Under the pieces are notes generated by a model. The model saw nothing but the letters and a program-made list of their open reading frames with translations, did no database searches and had not been told where the DNA came from. A program made the position numbers and the translations under genes. From contig NC_079498.1 in the NCBI RefSeq assembly GCF_030052815.1, forward strand, positions 75,316,992-75,380,991: 64,000 nt of DNA. Reading direction: 5' to 3'. The stretch comes from Hevea brasiliensis. Its lineage: Eukaryota > Streptophyta > Magnoliopsida > Malpighiales > Euphorbiaceae. Each line of letters opens with the position of its first letter. Position 1 is the first letter of the stretch. Positions 47,273 to 60,985 of the stretch are shown piece by piece.

Positions 47273-49574
47273 GGTACCTCGGGCCGTCACACCATTAGTC
47301 ACAATGTGTCTCCCGGTGTGCAAACAAAATGGCTAATAAGCCATAAAAGTAATAAGGCATAAAGCCAAGTATAACATCATAATCAATATAACCATAGGCT
47401 ATCTTATCACGGAATGGCATGGAGCCATACATCATACACAGTACTGCTATCAGAACCCTATTGGCATGCCAACCTATCCAAGCCAATCACATTAGGCCTA
47501 CTAGGGCATATTACAAAGTTATTTCTTGAATATTTATACTTAACATGTAAGATTACTATTCATTTGGTCATTTAAGTCAAAATATTGACCTTTTCATATA
47601 TAATAGTTACATGAGTTTTAATCATATAGATTTACCACATTTTGGTTCCCAAAAGTATTGGCATTAGTTGCCAATCCATACTTCTAACCAATGGAAAATA
47701 AATTAGAAATTTCAGTTTTGGGTGCTAGAGTTCACTATTCCATTAGGCCATTCTATAGTGAGAATTTAGCCAAATACTCTGCATCAAAGTTGTTCCTTAT
47801 TGCGTCTAGTTGCATTTCTTTTTTTGAATCACTCCATTTGGAGTTTTGTAGCTCAAGTTATGGCCTAAACACCATAACTGGCCGGATTGCAATTTTTCCA
47901 GAATTTCTGGGCAGAATCAAATCTGCAGTTTTTGTACAATGAATGCAGGTCAGTTTTTGGACATGTTATGATCAAAATTTGAGTTTGTTTTCTTCATGAA
48001 AGTTGTAAGGCTATGTCTCAGATTTCTACTGGTAAAAATTTAGGTCAATTAGACCTTTCTATACTGAGTTATGACCAAATAAATGAACACTATTCATTTG
48101 GTCATTTTCCAGGGACTGCATATTGGTCACCCGGATTAGGTTAATTTTTAGAGCCACTTAGTTTGGTTTTCTAGGATAGTTTCCTTCATAAAAAGTTGTT
48201 GCATTTTATGTCTATCTAACCTCCAATTGGCCTTACACCAATTGGAGTTACCTAGCTTGAGTTATAACCCTAAAAGCACACTGGACTCAAGTCCAGTATT
48301 CTGGCACAATGGGGGAAGCATATCACTTTCAAATTCAAGGCCACAATTACTTCCAATTTAGGGTCAAACTTCATCAAATGGTCACTAATTGACCATTACA
48401 ATCTCTTTTCATCAATACATAAACAAAAATCCAAATTTTGGTGCCCAAACCCTAACTCCAACAATTTCAATTTATGTAACACACTTCATTTAACTTCTAA
48501 TACACTTAGTATTCTTAATCAACATCACTAAACAAAGTAAAGTCAATCAAAATAATCAAGACCTTATGGTCACCAAGGCTATTGAAAATTTCAGTCCCCA
48601 CATACTCCAAATTTTCTTTTAATTTCATAAAATTTATACTTAATTTAGCATGCTTCAACTAGTTAAGAAAGAAAGGAAGAAGGTTTAGTGAACTAACCTT
48701 TGTGTGCAGAATTTTCCCTTAACTAACTTCAAATTTTCCTTCACTTTCTTGGCTTTTCTTAGCAGCCAAACACTTGCTCAAGGTGTGGGTGTAATTTTTA
48801 GTGAAGGGACCTAAGGGTTTTGGGTTAAGAATAGAGAGAAATTCAAGCTAGAAGGAAAGAAGAAATGGAGGAGTTTCATGGCCATGGTGGTGCAGCTAGT
48901 TGAGGAAGACAATGATCAGAATTGGTTCTCATTTTACTCATTTTTATCTCTCTTAATAAGGTTTTTAAGTATGTGTCACAATGTGATTGGGTGGGAGTGC
49001 TTTAATGACATCATGTGATGTCATAATTCTCAATTTCTTTCATTTTTCTTTTCTTTTCTTTTCTACTCATTTTCAATTAAATTTTTAGCAATATTTATTC
49101 ATATTTTATGTCACATAAATTATTTATTTATCTGGAAAAGTTGGCCAAAAATCATCTCTGAAGACGAAATGACCAAAATGCCCTCCATTTGGCTTATTGA
49201 GCCAAAATCGTCTGTACCGATCTAAAAATTTTTCTAAGCATTTTCGTGGCATTCTAATGCCATCGAAACCTCAATGACTCTTCTCTAGAGCCCTAAAAAT
49301 TATTTCATGAATTTTCTCCTAGGTTTAGGGCTTCTAGCTACGAAGACCGCAACTTCCCACTGGGTTACCTATCGCCAGGGCACCGGCTCATTTAACTTGA
49401 TTGTATTTTATTTATAAAATTTTTCCTAAATTTTTCTTATTAGTATTTGAGTTATTTATGACTCCTCCCTCTAGTCTAAATATTTTTTTCCAGATGTTTT
49501 AGTTGTCCGAATTGACACTAGTCATCGGAACAGTAGAATGTACGGAATTGCTACAGTGAGGGTGTTACATATTG

Positions 49575-51825
49575 TATATTTAGTCTTAATTAATCATTAT
49601 CAGTGCCCAAGAAACCTATAACAGATTATAAAAGCTGGATACACAGGAGTATACTAGTTAGATAGCCATATGTCTTTCTAGTATACGTCGGTCATGTCAG
49701 GCATTGGGCCTGTGGGCAATGGCCAACGGGCAGGAATAAGGCCTGTAGAACAATAATGTCAGACAGATTTTATCTGTTAATGAATATTCTTATGGGAAGC
49801 ACTGCTATCTGTAGTCCGTAATTGATATACCAATTGATCCAAATTAAATAAATAAGTCTAGCTATACTATGGGTAATTAAACATTATTACTTATTTATTA
49901 GAAATGTTCATGTCACTTTATAGTGGAAAAATAGGTCCCACATACCTCTTTCATGTGATTTAGTGTTTAATGGCTTATTATGGTTAAATTCCTATCATAA
50001 GACAATTTTTCTCATGAACCTTTCTTTAGGTTCAGTTTTTGAGTCTTACTTTTACCTATCTATTTGATCAGTCTGTAGCCACTGTTTAGCCACACTTTCT
50101 TCATGGAAGTTGTTCCTCTATGTCTTGTCTTTATTTTCCCTTTTGAATCATGTCAATTAGGTTCTTAGAACTCAAGTTATGTTTAGATAACCATAACTAA
50201 TTCATTTCCTAATTCTAGTTCCTTAACTAGGCAGCTTTTGGACTTAGAGTTAACCTAATTAATGGAACATGTTGCAGTCACTTTTAGGCATAATGATCTT
50301 CATAGAAATTGTTTTCCTATGTCTTGTGGTCACTTAGAATTTTTAATCACAATTTTCAAGTTTTATGGAATTATTTAGAGCCAATTAACTGGCCTGGACT
50401 CATGTACCATGTGCGACCAGAATTTCAGTCCAGGTCAGTGATTGCAAGTTAACTTTTAAGGTTCTTACATCCATAATTTGAGGAATGTTTCTGACATAAA
50501 GTTAGAGCCCTATTTCTCAGGTTTCCAGAACAGTATGGCTTATCCCAATTAGAGTTTTCTAGTGGGAGATATAACTAAAAGACTATTCTTGGGTCAAATG
50601 AAGTTTGGTCTGATTGCAGGTTTTGATGTATTCAATTTGACCTAGTTCTCTTGATTTTTGGGTTTTGGTCAATACAAATTTTATAGATCTATGTCTTGTG
50701 GAAATTTTCCCACTGTTTTCATTACATTTAAAGTCTTGTAGACCAAGTTATGGCCATTTTGCCAAAATTGGTCGGGTAAGTTTTTGTCCAGCAATTTCTG
50801 GGCAACCTAGTTCTGGACAGTTTTGTGACCCAACTTGGGCCAGCAATTTGGTTTGGTTTAAGGCATTTTTGATCTCTATGGTCTTCATGAAAATTGTAGC
50901 CTTATATCTAAGCTTTCTAATGGTATTAATTTCAGGTCATTTTGACTAGTATAGAGGGAGTTATGACCAAATGAATACATGTTGTTCATTTGGTCATTTT
51001 TCTGGGTTCTGTGCATGGTCATTCGGATTGCGACAGTATTTACGTCAAGTTTTGGATAGAATTTGGGCATGGTTTCTTCACAGAAAATGAGTGTTTTGGG
51101 TCTGGTTTCACCTCCAATTGGCCTAATACCAATTGGAGCAATACAAATTCAGTTATGGCTCAAAACTCAAGCTGGACTCAATGAGTCCCAAACCTGCAAA
51201 AAAAAGCACTCCCAATTTTTCAATTTCCTCTAACTCTGTTACTTCAATTGGCATACATAGCACTTCTATAAGCAACAATTTCATCTCAATTAGGTCAATT
51301 TCAACAATTACACAAAATTCTCAACTCATGTACACAAACCCTAATTTCAATTATCCAATTTATTCAAATTCAACTCATTCAAACTTCTAATCATATCAGC
51401 TTATCAAACATCCTCATGGAACTAATTTTCATCATTTAAAAGCGTCGAACCCCAAGAAGTTCCATGGCTACTGAAATTAGGGTTCTTAAATTTCTTATCA
51501 TCTGTTTTTAATTTCATGTTATACTCATTCATTTCATAATGCTTACAAGATTTAAAAAAGAGAGGGAGTGGTATCTTGCACTAACCTCTTGTGACCCAAC
51601 TTTAAACTTCTCAAAACTTCAAATTTCCTTCTTCTTATAGCTACCTAGAGCTTCCTTATGGTGTGGGGATGATTTTTGGTGAAGAGAGTTTAAGGTTTTA
51701 TGGGGAGGAAGCTTAGGAAATCAAGCTTTGAGAAAGAAGAAATGGAGGGAGAGAGAGAGCTTAAGAGTTTCGGTCATGGAGGAGAGAGAAGAAGAAGATG
51801 GCTTGGGTAGGTGGGTTTTGTCTCT

Positions 51826-51857
<32 letters not shown>

Positions 51858-52312
51858 TTGTACTTAATTTTTTTAATGTCACAATTTCATTTTACTTTCT
51901 TTTTCTTTGATTTCTTTTCTTTTTTTCTTTCTTTTCTTTTCTCCTTTCCATAAATAAATTTATAATTTTAATTTATTTTAATTTCTCTCATTTTTAATTG
52001 ACATTTAGATTAAAATTCATCTCTAGGGTGAAATGACCAAAATACCCTTCGTTGTGCTTATCGGGTTATTTTTGTCTATACTGATTAATAAATTCTCTTA
52101 AATTTTCTTTAACATCTTTAATGTCTTTTTTACCTAAATAAACCTTTAATTAAGTCCTAAAATTATTATCCTATATTTTCTTAATATTTATTCCATCAAT
52201 TTATGTCTCCTCACTATAATTTAAGTGTAGTTCCAGACATTATGGCTGTCCGAACAGACATTAGTCATCGGAATAGTAGAATGTACGGGCTACCTACGGT
52301 GAGGGCATTACA
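49575..52312 (-). repeat. D 5' LTR, right segment
   Basis: Continues the LTR begun at 37994; total 3.47 kb. From about 49732 it aligns with D's 3' LTR. Ends GAGGGCATTACA at 52312. The following AAACC (52313-52317) is the right-hand target copy of D inside F; its partner is off-window. Module copies near 50100, 50490, 50690 and 50890; TA microsatellite 51826-51853. Confidence 0.9.
51826..51853. repeat. (TA)n microsatellite
   Basis: About 14 units, matching the longer array at 27043-27096 in D's other LTR. Confidence 0.95.
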
Positions 52313-53035
52313 AAACCTCTTAACAAATTGGCAATAGTATCCAGCTAAACCTAGAATACTGCGAAGTTCTTTAACATTCCTGGGTAGCTTCTAATCAAGG
52401 ATAGCTTCAACCTTGCTGGGATCTACCTTAATGCCCTCAATTGACACAATGTGCCCCAAGAAAGAAATTTGTTTCAACCAAAATTTACATTTTGATAGTT
52501 TTCCATATAGCTGTTTCTCTCTTAAGGTCTACAGCATAATCCTCAGGCGCTTATCATGCTCCTCTGCATTCCTCGAATATACCAATATATCATCAATAAA
52601 CACAACAACAAATTGATCTAAATATGGCCTGAAGATAGTGTTCATCAGGTCCATAAAAGCAGTTGGAGCATTGGTTAACCCGAATGGCATAACCAAAAAC
52701 TCATAGTGGCCTTATTAAGTTCTGAAAGCATTTTTTGAGATACTATGCTCTTGCACCTTTAACTGATAATAGCCTGATCTCAAATCAATTTTAGAGAATA
52801 CAGCTGCACCCTTCAACTGATCAAACAAATCATTTGTGCAGGGCAATAGATATCTATTCTTTATTGTGACCTTATTCAGCTATCTGTAGTCAATGCATAA
52901 ATGGAGAGCACCATCTTTCTTCTTAACAAACAGTACTGGCGCTCCCTAAGGTGACACACTAGGGCAAATAAAGCCCTCGTTAAGCAATTCTTGCAACTGC
53001 ACCTTCAACTCCTTCAATTCAATAGGTGCCATGCT
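52313..53035 (-). pseudogene. F reverse transcriptase, cut by D
   Basis: Blocks [39 protein letters not shown], catalytic FIDDILVYS (intact) and GLAGYY are present. Stops at about 52950, 52880, 52715, 52530 and 52393. The reading ends at FVKRF, where D begins, only about nine codons upstream of the point where B hit A. Confidence 0.9.
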
Positions 53036-53660
53036 ATACGGAGTAATAAAGATTGGGTCCACACTAGGCATAACCACTATTTCGAACTACACCTCTCTTT
53101 TCAGAGGTAACCCTGGCAACTCATCAGGAAAGATGTCCGGGAAGTCACATATAGTAGGAATATCCCTCAATGTTGGACTCCTGCTTAGGTGTTTATCACA
53201 TAAGCTAAGTAAGCTTCACACCCCTTTCTGATCATTTTTCTAGCATGTGCAACTGAAAAAAGTTTTGACGGCAATAACTGCCTCTCCCTATGTATTACCA
53301 CATCACCATACTAAGAGAGACCAAAAGTGACTGTCTTCAATCTACAGTCAATCACAACATGATGCTTGGCTAACCAATCTATGCCCAAAATAATGTCATA
53401 ATCTCTAAAGGGCATTTCAATCAAGTCGGATAGAAAAGTATGTCCTTGGATCACCAAAGGACAATCCTTGTACATTCTATTTACCCTAACTTCCTGTCCC
53501 AAAGGACTAGTCACTAACACCTCAAAATTCATTTTCACATAAGGGATAGCAGTAAAGCAAGCAATGCTAGCACTAACATATGAATGTGTAGACCCCGAGT
53601 CTAACAAAACATATACATCTTGGTTAAAGATTGAGAAAGTACCAGCAACAATGTCTGAAG
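53036..53660 (-). pseudogene. F aspartic protease
   Basis: DSGSTHS active site near 53600 in its ordinary form, then VTSPLGQEVRVNR and FRDYDIILGIDWLAKHH in one open frame to about 53311. Beyond that a frameshift near 53260 and further stops lead into the DFPDIFPDELP linker. Confidence 0.87.
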
Positions 53661-54905
53661 TTTTAGCCTCTCCTTTCTATTACATAGTGTACACTCTGGC
53701 TAAAGTACCACCTTGTTCTAGCTGATTCACAGTACTCTGACTTCTAGGTGTACTACCCCTGCCTCTACCTCTGCTAACTGATGGTGAACTCCTCAGGGTA
53801 GAGGCGTGGGCTAATCCCTTTAAAATAGTAGGTAACCCATACCTACATGCACTTGTATAGTCTCGGGCAAAGTGGCTGGTCCCTCTATAGTTATAACACA
53901 CTCCTGTGGCTCTATAGCATACCCCACTATGTGTCTTACCACATATTTCACATAGACGGACTGACAATGCACCTCTGGGTGTCTGTTGGGTCTGTTGACT
54001 GGGTTAGGGCAGTCTTTGTCCAAAAAATCTACCTATGTTATACCTCTGACCATGCTGTCCCCTAAATTCTTTCCTTTTACCCAGACTACTACTGGAGCTC
54101 TGCCCTCTATATTTTCCACCCTTTTCTTTCTCCACTATTCCCTTCTTAGCTGCCCCTTCCAATTCAATCCTTTCTAGCTCCAGGGCTTGTGAAATGAGCT
54201 CTAAAAAATTCTGGTGTCAGAACCCACTACTTGCATTCTTAAGCTAGGCCTTAACCCAACCTCAAAGCTTTTACACTAATCTCTGGTAGTGGTAAGTAGG
54301 CTTCCCACGTAATGACTCAGCTTGGAGAAGTCTCTCTCATACTCTATTACTATTCTGTCCCCTTGCTTCAAACTCAAAAACTCTTATAGTTTCATGTCAA
54401 CATATGTGTCGACAACCCATTTCTGCCGAAACTCCCTCAAAAAATCCGACCATGTCAGAACAAGGGGCTCCACTAGGCTATGGGGGATAGTCTTCCACCA
54501 CTCATAGGCATCCCCTTGCAATAGAGAAATAGAGTACTCTAACTTTAGTTCTTTAGAGCAGTGTAGCTTCTTAAACACTCTTTCCATTCTTTCCAACCAC
54601 TGCTCAGCTTCTAGCGGCTCCACAGTTCCCTTAAATTCCGTCGCCCCATACTTCATCAGCTTATCATACTGCCTGGTTGGAGGCTGTGGTTATGCTGCTG
54701 ATGCTTGAGTTGGGGCTTAAGTGGGCATACTTCCAGCCATTTGTTGGAACAGGGCAGCCATCTTCTGAGTGAACTAAGAAAGAAACTACGGCATAGGTGG
54801 AGCTGGAGTGGTTGACCCACAAACATTCTGGAGAGCTGAAGCTTCCCCCTGTGCCTTAGCCTCAACAGATTGCTCAACGGAATGATCCCCTTCTTCGATT
54901 CCACT
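53661..54905 (-). pseudogene. gag: F gag
   Basis: The place of B's start codon reads ATC, so the start is lost. Capsid core YEWWKTIP and FLREFRQKW at 54384-54656, then a stop near 54390 and a frameshift near 54220. Zinc knuckle CEICGKTHSGVC is intact; the second (CYNYRGTSHFARDY) lacks its second and last Cys. Stops near 54780-54720 interrupt the N-terminal part. Confidence 0.87.
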
Positions 54906-55073
54906 TTATAGAGATTATCTCCTCCCTGACAACCAACATAAGGAGGATTATCCTCATTAGTTCACATTCATGATGTAAATGCATCATATGTATCAATTAA
55001 GAATACCTGAGCAGTTGTACTAATCAAAGAAATATTTTAAATTCATAGTTCAAAACTCATTTTCAAACACACA

Positions 55074-55085
55074 GCTCTGATACCA
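55074..55085 (-). other. F primer-binding site
   Basis: Minus-strand TGGTATCAGAGC, eight bases from the LTR edge at 55094. The AT-rich leader 54906-55073 shows nothing else. Confidence 0.85.
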
Positions 55086-55093
55086 CCAAAACA

Positions 55094-58000
55094 TGTCATA
55101 CCCTGCCTCTCCGTAAGGTATAACATGATCCCATAGTATACCTAATGAATTACTAAACTTCACCTACCGATAACCCATTAAATATACTACAAGGGATTTT
55201 AAACCAATTTTAATTCATTTTAAGGTGTAAAGCGATGTTGAATCATTAATAAAAAGCTTTTAATTGTAGTTTAGGTTATGAGTTAAAACCTTAGTTAATT
55301 CGACATTTCGAAAATTTTATAGAAAATTTGATAGAGTGCCGGCTGTAATTTGAGAAAATAGTTCTTCAAAAACCTGTTTAAAACACTTCCAATAATTTCT
55401 CAACCACAACTCCAATTAATCTCAACATCCCAAACTCAATAAACTCAATGGTAACACAATTTTAATAAATCTCAATATTATTAAATACCCAAAATTTACA
55501 TACAAAAGTCTCAAATTACAGAAATGAAAACCAAAAATAATATTATTACAAACTTTATTGTATAACTGCTCATTAAGTTCTACAATACATATGAACAATT
55601 AATTTACATCAAAATAAATTTACAAGGGTATAAAATATTATACCCATAAAAGATCTTCAAAAGGTGCTTCCCTGCAACTATAGCAGCTTACTCTGCTGCT
55701 TTATCCTTCCCCACTATCTGTAACAGCAATAAAAAGCCATCGCTAAGTAATTTTACTTAGTGGTGCACAATAATAATTTCTAAAATCACTAAAAGTAATC
55801 ATTCACCAATAAATCGAATTTCAAAATTTTTCACAATAACAATTCACAAATCGATGCCCATACTTTTATTTTTAACAACAATTTATCAAATAATTTGTAA
55901 ACAATAATGTTGCCATAATATTACACAACTTAGGTCATGACACAAAATTTTCAATTATTGCCGTGTTGTACACCATGACAAAGCAATCTTAACCCCACTA
56001 ATTAAAATCAATGAGGGAGGTGGCTAGTTAGCTATATGAGTATTCATCCAATCTCAACCTCAAACTGGTAAGCTAGAGAGGGAGGAACATAACCAATCTC
56101 AACCCCATAAATGGAGGAGGAACACAATGATATTGCCATGCCAAGTGTGAATCCAAAATCCAATTCAAAATCGTATCGTTCAAATATTTCATGCAAAACA
56201 TTAAGCAATTTTCATTCCAAATTTTTATTTAAAAAGTAGGCAATACAACATTTCTCAAAGCCATAATAAACACAAATTGTTCACAATACATATTTAAATA
56301 AATTTTTAAATAGAAAATGAGAAATCCAAAAATTATTGTGCACAAACCTCTTACGCTTACCTTAACTTAATCTACTCTACCTCCTTCATCGGAAGGCTCT
56401 TTTTCCACTGAAACATAAAATTAAAGTGTTTCAATACCTATCCAAATTATTTCTAACAATAAGTCCAACAATTGAATTTTGTGCTTTGAATTTATTTATA
56501 AAGTCTCACAAATTGAATTCTTTGTATTTTTTGTTATGGTGGTTACTATTGATTTGACTAGTTATGGGAAATGTTGACTTTTCCATAAATGATAGGTATA
56601 CTAGTTCTAATTATACCCACATACCACATTTTGGGTTTTATATTTATTGGCATTGGTTACCAAATTCAATTAAAAGCTTCTTAAGAGAAATGCTAAAATT
56701 TCAATTTTTATCTCCTAAGTTTACTGTTCCATTGGACCTATCTATAGTGGAAATTTGGCAAAACTTTCTTCATCAAAGTTGTTCCTTAATGTATCTAGTT
56801 CATTTCCCTAAATCACTTTATTTGAAGTTTTGTAACTCAAGTTATGCCATTTTTACTAAGGCTGACCGGATTGGTCAAAACCCAGAAATTCTTGGCAATT
56901 TAAGATTCTAGCAGTTTTGGTGAGACAAATTTAGTTGGCAATTTGACTAGGTTCAGAATTTGGGTTTGTGTTCTTCATGAAAGTTGTTATATTATGTCTA
57001 AGCTTTCCAATGGTTTAAAAATTAGGTCATTTAGACCTTTCTACCTCTAGTTATGAGCATTTGTACATGTATTGTTCATTTGGTCAATTCTATCCAGTGG
57101 CAAGGTGCCTAATTCCGATTCAACCAAATTTTAGACCAACTTGTGGTCAGTTTTTGGGCAAGGTTTCTATAGAAAAAATGTGGCTTTGGGTCTTAATTTT
57201 CATCTCCAATTAGCCTCACAACAATTGGAGTAATAGAATTCAACTTATAACCATTTAAATATACAAGGGTCAAGTGCCATAATTTGGTCATTTCACATTC
57301 ACAACTCAATTTCAATTTCAATCATTCAATTACACTTATTGGCACACCAATTGACCAAATTAAGTGTCAACAATGGCAATTGGTCATCAATTCACCAAAA
57401 TCCCTAATTCCATTCAAAACCCTAATCTCTAAGAATCCTAATTGTCCTAATTCATGAAATTAAGATGTACTAATCACCTATTCTTACTCATTTAAGCATG
57501 AATATACAATTAATTTGATTAAAACACATCATTTCCTCATAAATCCATGGCTGGTTGAAATTACCCAAGTTCCCTAACATGCCATTTTTGTTTCAATTTT
57601 AACAAATCTCACTCAAATTAAATGTCCAATTATTAATTGAAAGAGAGGAATAGAAGGATTTTCACTAACTTTTTTTTTTTTTGAATTTTCAATTCTTCAA
57701 ATCTTCAATTTCCCTCTTCCTTTTTGCTTCCAATTGGCTCTACAAGGTCTAAGGGTGAAAATTTATGTTGGAATTTAGGGAATTTATGGAAGATTATCAA
57801 AGAATTTCAAGCTCTCGTAACTCATCAATGGTGGAATTTGGGAGAAAATGAGAGAGATGAGACAAAGTGTTGGACGACCAAAAGAAGAAGAAAGTGAAAA
57901 TGTATTTTATTTTTTTTTTCTTTTCTTCCATATACCTCTTGTATTTTTAATTATTTTTCATAATTTTAATTTCCTACATTTTAATGGATATTTAGGCCAA

Positions 58001-58439
58001 AAGTCACCTCTAAGACTGAATTGACCATTTTACCCTTTACCAGTCTAATCCGTTTTTTCAATAGCACTATATTGGTTCCTGAACTCTGATTCAATTATTT
58101 GGACTAGTTCTCTATTCTTTTCTGTAGTTTTCACATTACCATTAGCTTCACAATAATCCTTAGGCCTGGGGTGCCATAAGGTCCCACACGAAATCACGGT
58201 AGCGACTAAGCTCGCAGTTACTTCCCGGTGCAGTTACCCATCGCTGTGGCCTTGGCTCATTTAACCAATTATGCCTTGTTTTCTTCATTTTCATTTTACC
58301 TTCATGTAATTGTTATTAATTTTTGTTTATGACTTTTCTAGGTGACTTAAATATGGTTTTAAACCCCTTGACTGCCTGGATCAACACTAATTACCGAAAT
58401 AGTAGGATGTACAAAACTAATGAATATAGGGGTTTTACA
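55094..58439 (-). repeat. F 5' LTR (3346 bp)
   Basis: TGTCATACCCTGCC start and GGGGTTTTACA end on the + strand; similar to solo LTR I and to B LTRs. TTCAA at 58440-58444 is the candidate target copy. Module copies near 56770 and 56970. No gene recognised. Confidence 0.88.
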
Positions 58440-60602
58440 TTCAAGTTATGTATGGTGAGTTATGGCAATTTAACTGATTTGGACTCATAAACCCTATGTA
58501 TCAGGATTTCAGGTTTAGATCAGTGTTTTGCATTTTGCATTTGAGGTCCTTATCCTCAAAATTTCGGTAAGGTTTCTGAATCAAAGTTGTAGACCTAAGT
58601 CTTAGGTTTTTAGATCATTTTGGCTCTTCTCATTTGGAATTCTCTAGTGAAGGTTATGGTCTAATTACTATCCTGGGGTCAAATGACTATTTAATTCAAT
58701 TTCATGAATTCCTGGATTTGGAATGCTGAATTATCCTAGTAAATTGGCCAAGTTCCATTAGGTTCTGGATTTTGGTCAAAACAATAAAATTGTAGTTCTA
58801 GTTCATATGAAGATTTTGGTTTTTGAATCACTGCATTTGCAGTTTTGTAGCCCAAGTTATGACATTTTTGCCAAAACTAGTTGGATGGCCATTTGTCCAG
58901 GATTTCTAGGTTAAGTTTGGTTCTGGCAGATTGGGTAGACTAAGTTTTCTTAGCAATTTGAACAAAGTAGGGTCATTATTTGGGTTCATAATCTTCATAA
59001 GAAGTGTTCTACTATGTTTCAGGTTTCTATTGGTTCAAGAATCACCTAATTTGGAGTTTTCTAGTGTGAGTTATGCCTAATTAAATATGTACTATTTATT
59101 TGGTTAATTCTAGTCAGGTCCAGAACACCGATTCCGAATTCAAGCAAATTTTAGGCCAACTTATGGTCAGTTTTTGGGCAAGGTTGGGCAAGGTTTCTTC
59201 ATGAAATTTGTGGCTTTGGGTCTTAAGTTTCATTGTCAGTTGGCCTTACACCAATTGAAGTTGTATAACTCTACTTATAGCCATATAAGCACACTGGACT
59301 CAGAGGTCCAAAATTCCAGCACACAATCAACACTCCCAATTGGACAAAACAACACCACTACCAACTTCAAAACTCAGCCAATTCTCATCAAATGGTCGAT
59401 ATTTGACCTCAATTACCTTAATTGAGCATCAAGGTACAAAACCCCCAAATTTCTCTGAAAACCCTAATTTACATAATCTTAATTCATGATACCATATGCA
59501 AATCAACACCTTAAATCATGTATATCATTTTATCTAAGTTAGAATTCATGTTTACATATAATTAAACACATCAATCTCTCCTTAAACCATGGCTGGACAA
59601 ATTTCATTCTTAACCTTCAAACATGATTTCTTTAATTTTCTTCATAATTTCAACTCAATTCAACTTGTTCTCACAAATTAAACAACTTATTTGAATTTAA
59701 GTTGCACTTACCTCACTTGAGAGATTCTCCAACTTCCAAAACTTAAAATTTTCTCCTTCTTTTTGCTCCCAAACTCTTAATCAAGGTTAAATAGCAAGAT
59801 TTAGTGTTAGGGCCTATGGGAAATATGGTAGGAAAATCATGAAAATGGAGCTTTAAAAGAAGAAAAATGGTGGAAGAATCATGAACCAAGGGAGCCAGCC
59901 ATATGGGAAAGGTGGAAGATGATGAGTTTCTTTTTTTTTTATGAGTTTTTTTTTATTTTGTTTTTTGTCTTCATTTATAAGGGATAATTATCCCACAATT
60001 TAATTAATTTAAATCATAAGTTTTAATTGTGTCATGGTGACACCATGGCGATGTCATAATTACAAATTTTAATTTTTTTAATTCCCTTTCCCTCCATTTC
60101 GTTATATTTTTAATTATTCTTCAATATTTTAATCTCTTACATTTTAATAGACATTTAGGTCAAAAGTCAGCTCTCAAAGTGAATTGACCATAATGCCCCA
60201 CATCTATTACTATCTGTCTTTTAATTAATACCCAATGAATCCTTAAGCTCTGATTCACTTATTTATATTTGTTCCCTTTATATTTCTATGATTTTCTAGT
60301 TCCTAGTAGTTTCACAATTATCCCTTAATCAAGGATACCCTGGGGTCCCACACAAATTTAGGGCATCAACACGCCTCACAGTCACTTCCCTGGTCAGTCA
60401 CCCATTATCGGGACCTTCAGCTCATTTAACTGAATTGTGCTTTGTGTCTCTTATTTTTATCCAACTTCTTTTAATCTTTATCAATTTAGTTTATGAATTC
60501 TCTCTTTAATTTAATTATAGTTCTCAACATTCTAGCTATCTAGACAAACCTTAGTCATCAAAACAATAGAATGTACAGACTGTCCAATGTGAGGGTGTTA
60601 CA
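58440..60602 (-). repeat. J LTR remnant (D-type)
   Basis: Right part of an LTR ending GAGGGTGTTACA at 60602. Resembles D LTR text from the ACTCAAGTTATG region on; its left part was cut off by F. Module copies near 58560, 58780 and 58990. Well diverged from D, so older. Confidence 0.8.
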
Positions 60603-60985
60603 ATTCTCTCCTCCTTAAAAAAAATTTCTTCCTCGAAATTTGCCTAATGTCAGTATTTGAATAGTCATATGTGTTGTCTTCTTATGTCTTTCTCACATTT
60701 CTATGTGGCTTCATGGTCTGAATGATGGTTCCATAGCACTTTAGCCAATGGTATTTGTTTATTTCTTAACTGCTTCACCTCATGTGCCAAGATTCTTATG
60801 AGCTCCTCATCATAAGTTAAGTTTGAATTTACTTCAATTCTAGAGGTAAGCAAGTCTATGTGCTAATGGACCCACTCTTCCTAGAACCTCATATGGCTCT
60901 ATGAACTGAGGACTTAGTTTTCTCCTTTCTTCCTAATCTCATGGTCTTCTTTCCGGGAAAACCTTCAAAAACACTTTATTATTCA
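60603..60985 (-). pseudogene. J integrase C-terminus and chromodomain remnant
   Basis: Nucleotide similarity to B 11207-11660 on the minus strand: polypurine-like run at 60606-60625, chromodomain text around 60700-60760, GPY/F region around 60880-60930. A block of about 100 bp between the two is missing near 60838. No open frame of note remains. Confidence 0.7.

Larger units (their letters stand above)
38727..49569 (-). repeat. Solo LTR G (A-type gypsy), split by element H
   Basis: LTR pieces 38727-39739 and 47278-49569, about 3.3 kb together. They start TGTGACACCCCTTACC and end GGGTGTTACA on the + strand and resemble A's 3' LTR in reverse. TATTG duplications at 38722-38726 and 49570-49574. 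No internal region except inserted H. Confidence 0.93.
24950..52312 (-). mobile_element. Element D: Tekay/Del-like retrotransposon holding A, C2, I and G (with H)
   Basis: Minus strand: 5' LTR 37994-52312 (split by G), internal region 27567-37993, 3' LTR ending 27566 and cut on its left by A. Without C2, I and their duplications the internal region is about 4.93 kb, close to A and B. The two LTRs align over 24955-27566 and about 49732-52312. The missing left part of the 3' LTR (roughly 0.9 kb) should lie left of A outside the window. D is inserted in the RT of F. Confidence 0.88.
52313..58439 (-). mobile_element. Element F: B-type Tekay/Del-like retrotransposon, 5' part
   Basis: 5' LTR 55094-58439 and internal region 52313-55093 with gag, protease and RT. 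The rest (RNase H, integrase, 3' LTR) was separated by the D insertion and lies left of the window. F is more decayed than B but most similar to it in gag, protease and LTR. It sits inside the LTR of J. Confidence 0.87.

Noticed and set aside
50665..50949. 94-codon open frame in D 5' LTR, similar in style to frames at 47691-47942 and 56564-56911
   Set aside because: Similarity comes from the repeated LTR module read in the same frame. No start context, no conservation of the frame across copies (the matching part near 25880-26160 in D's other LTR is not open).
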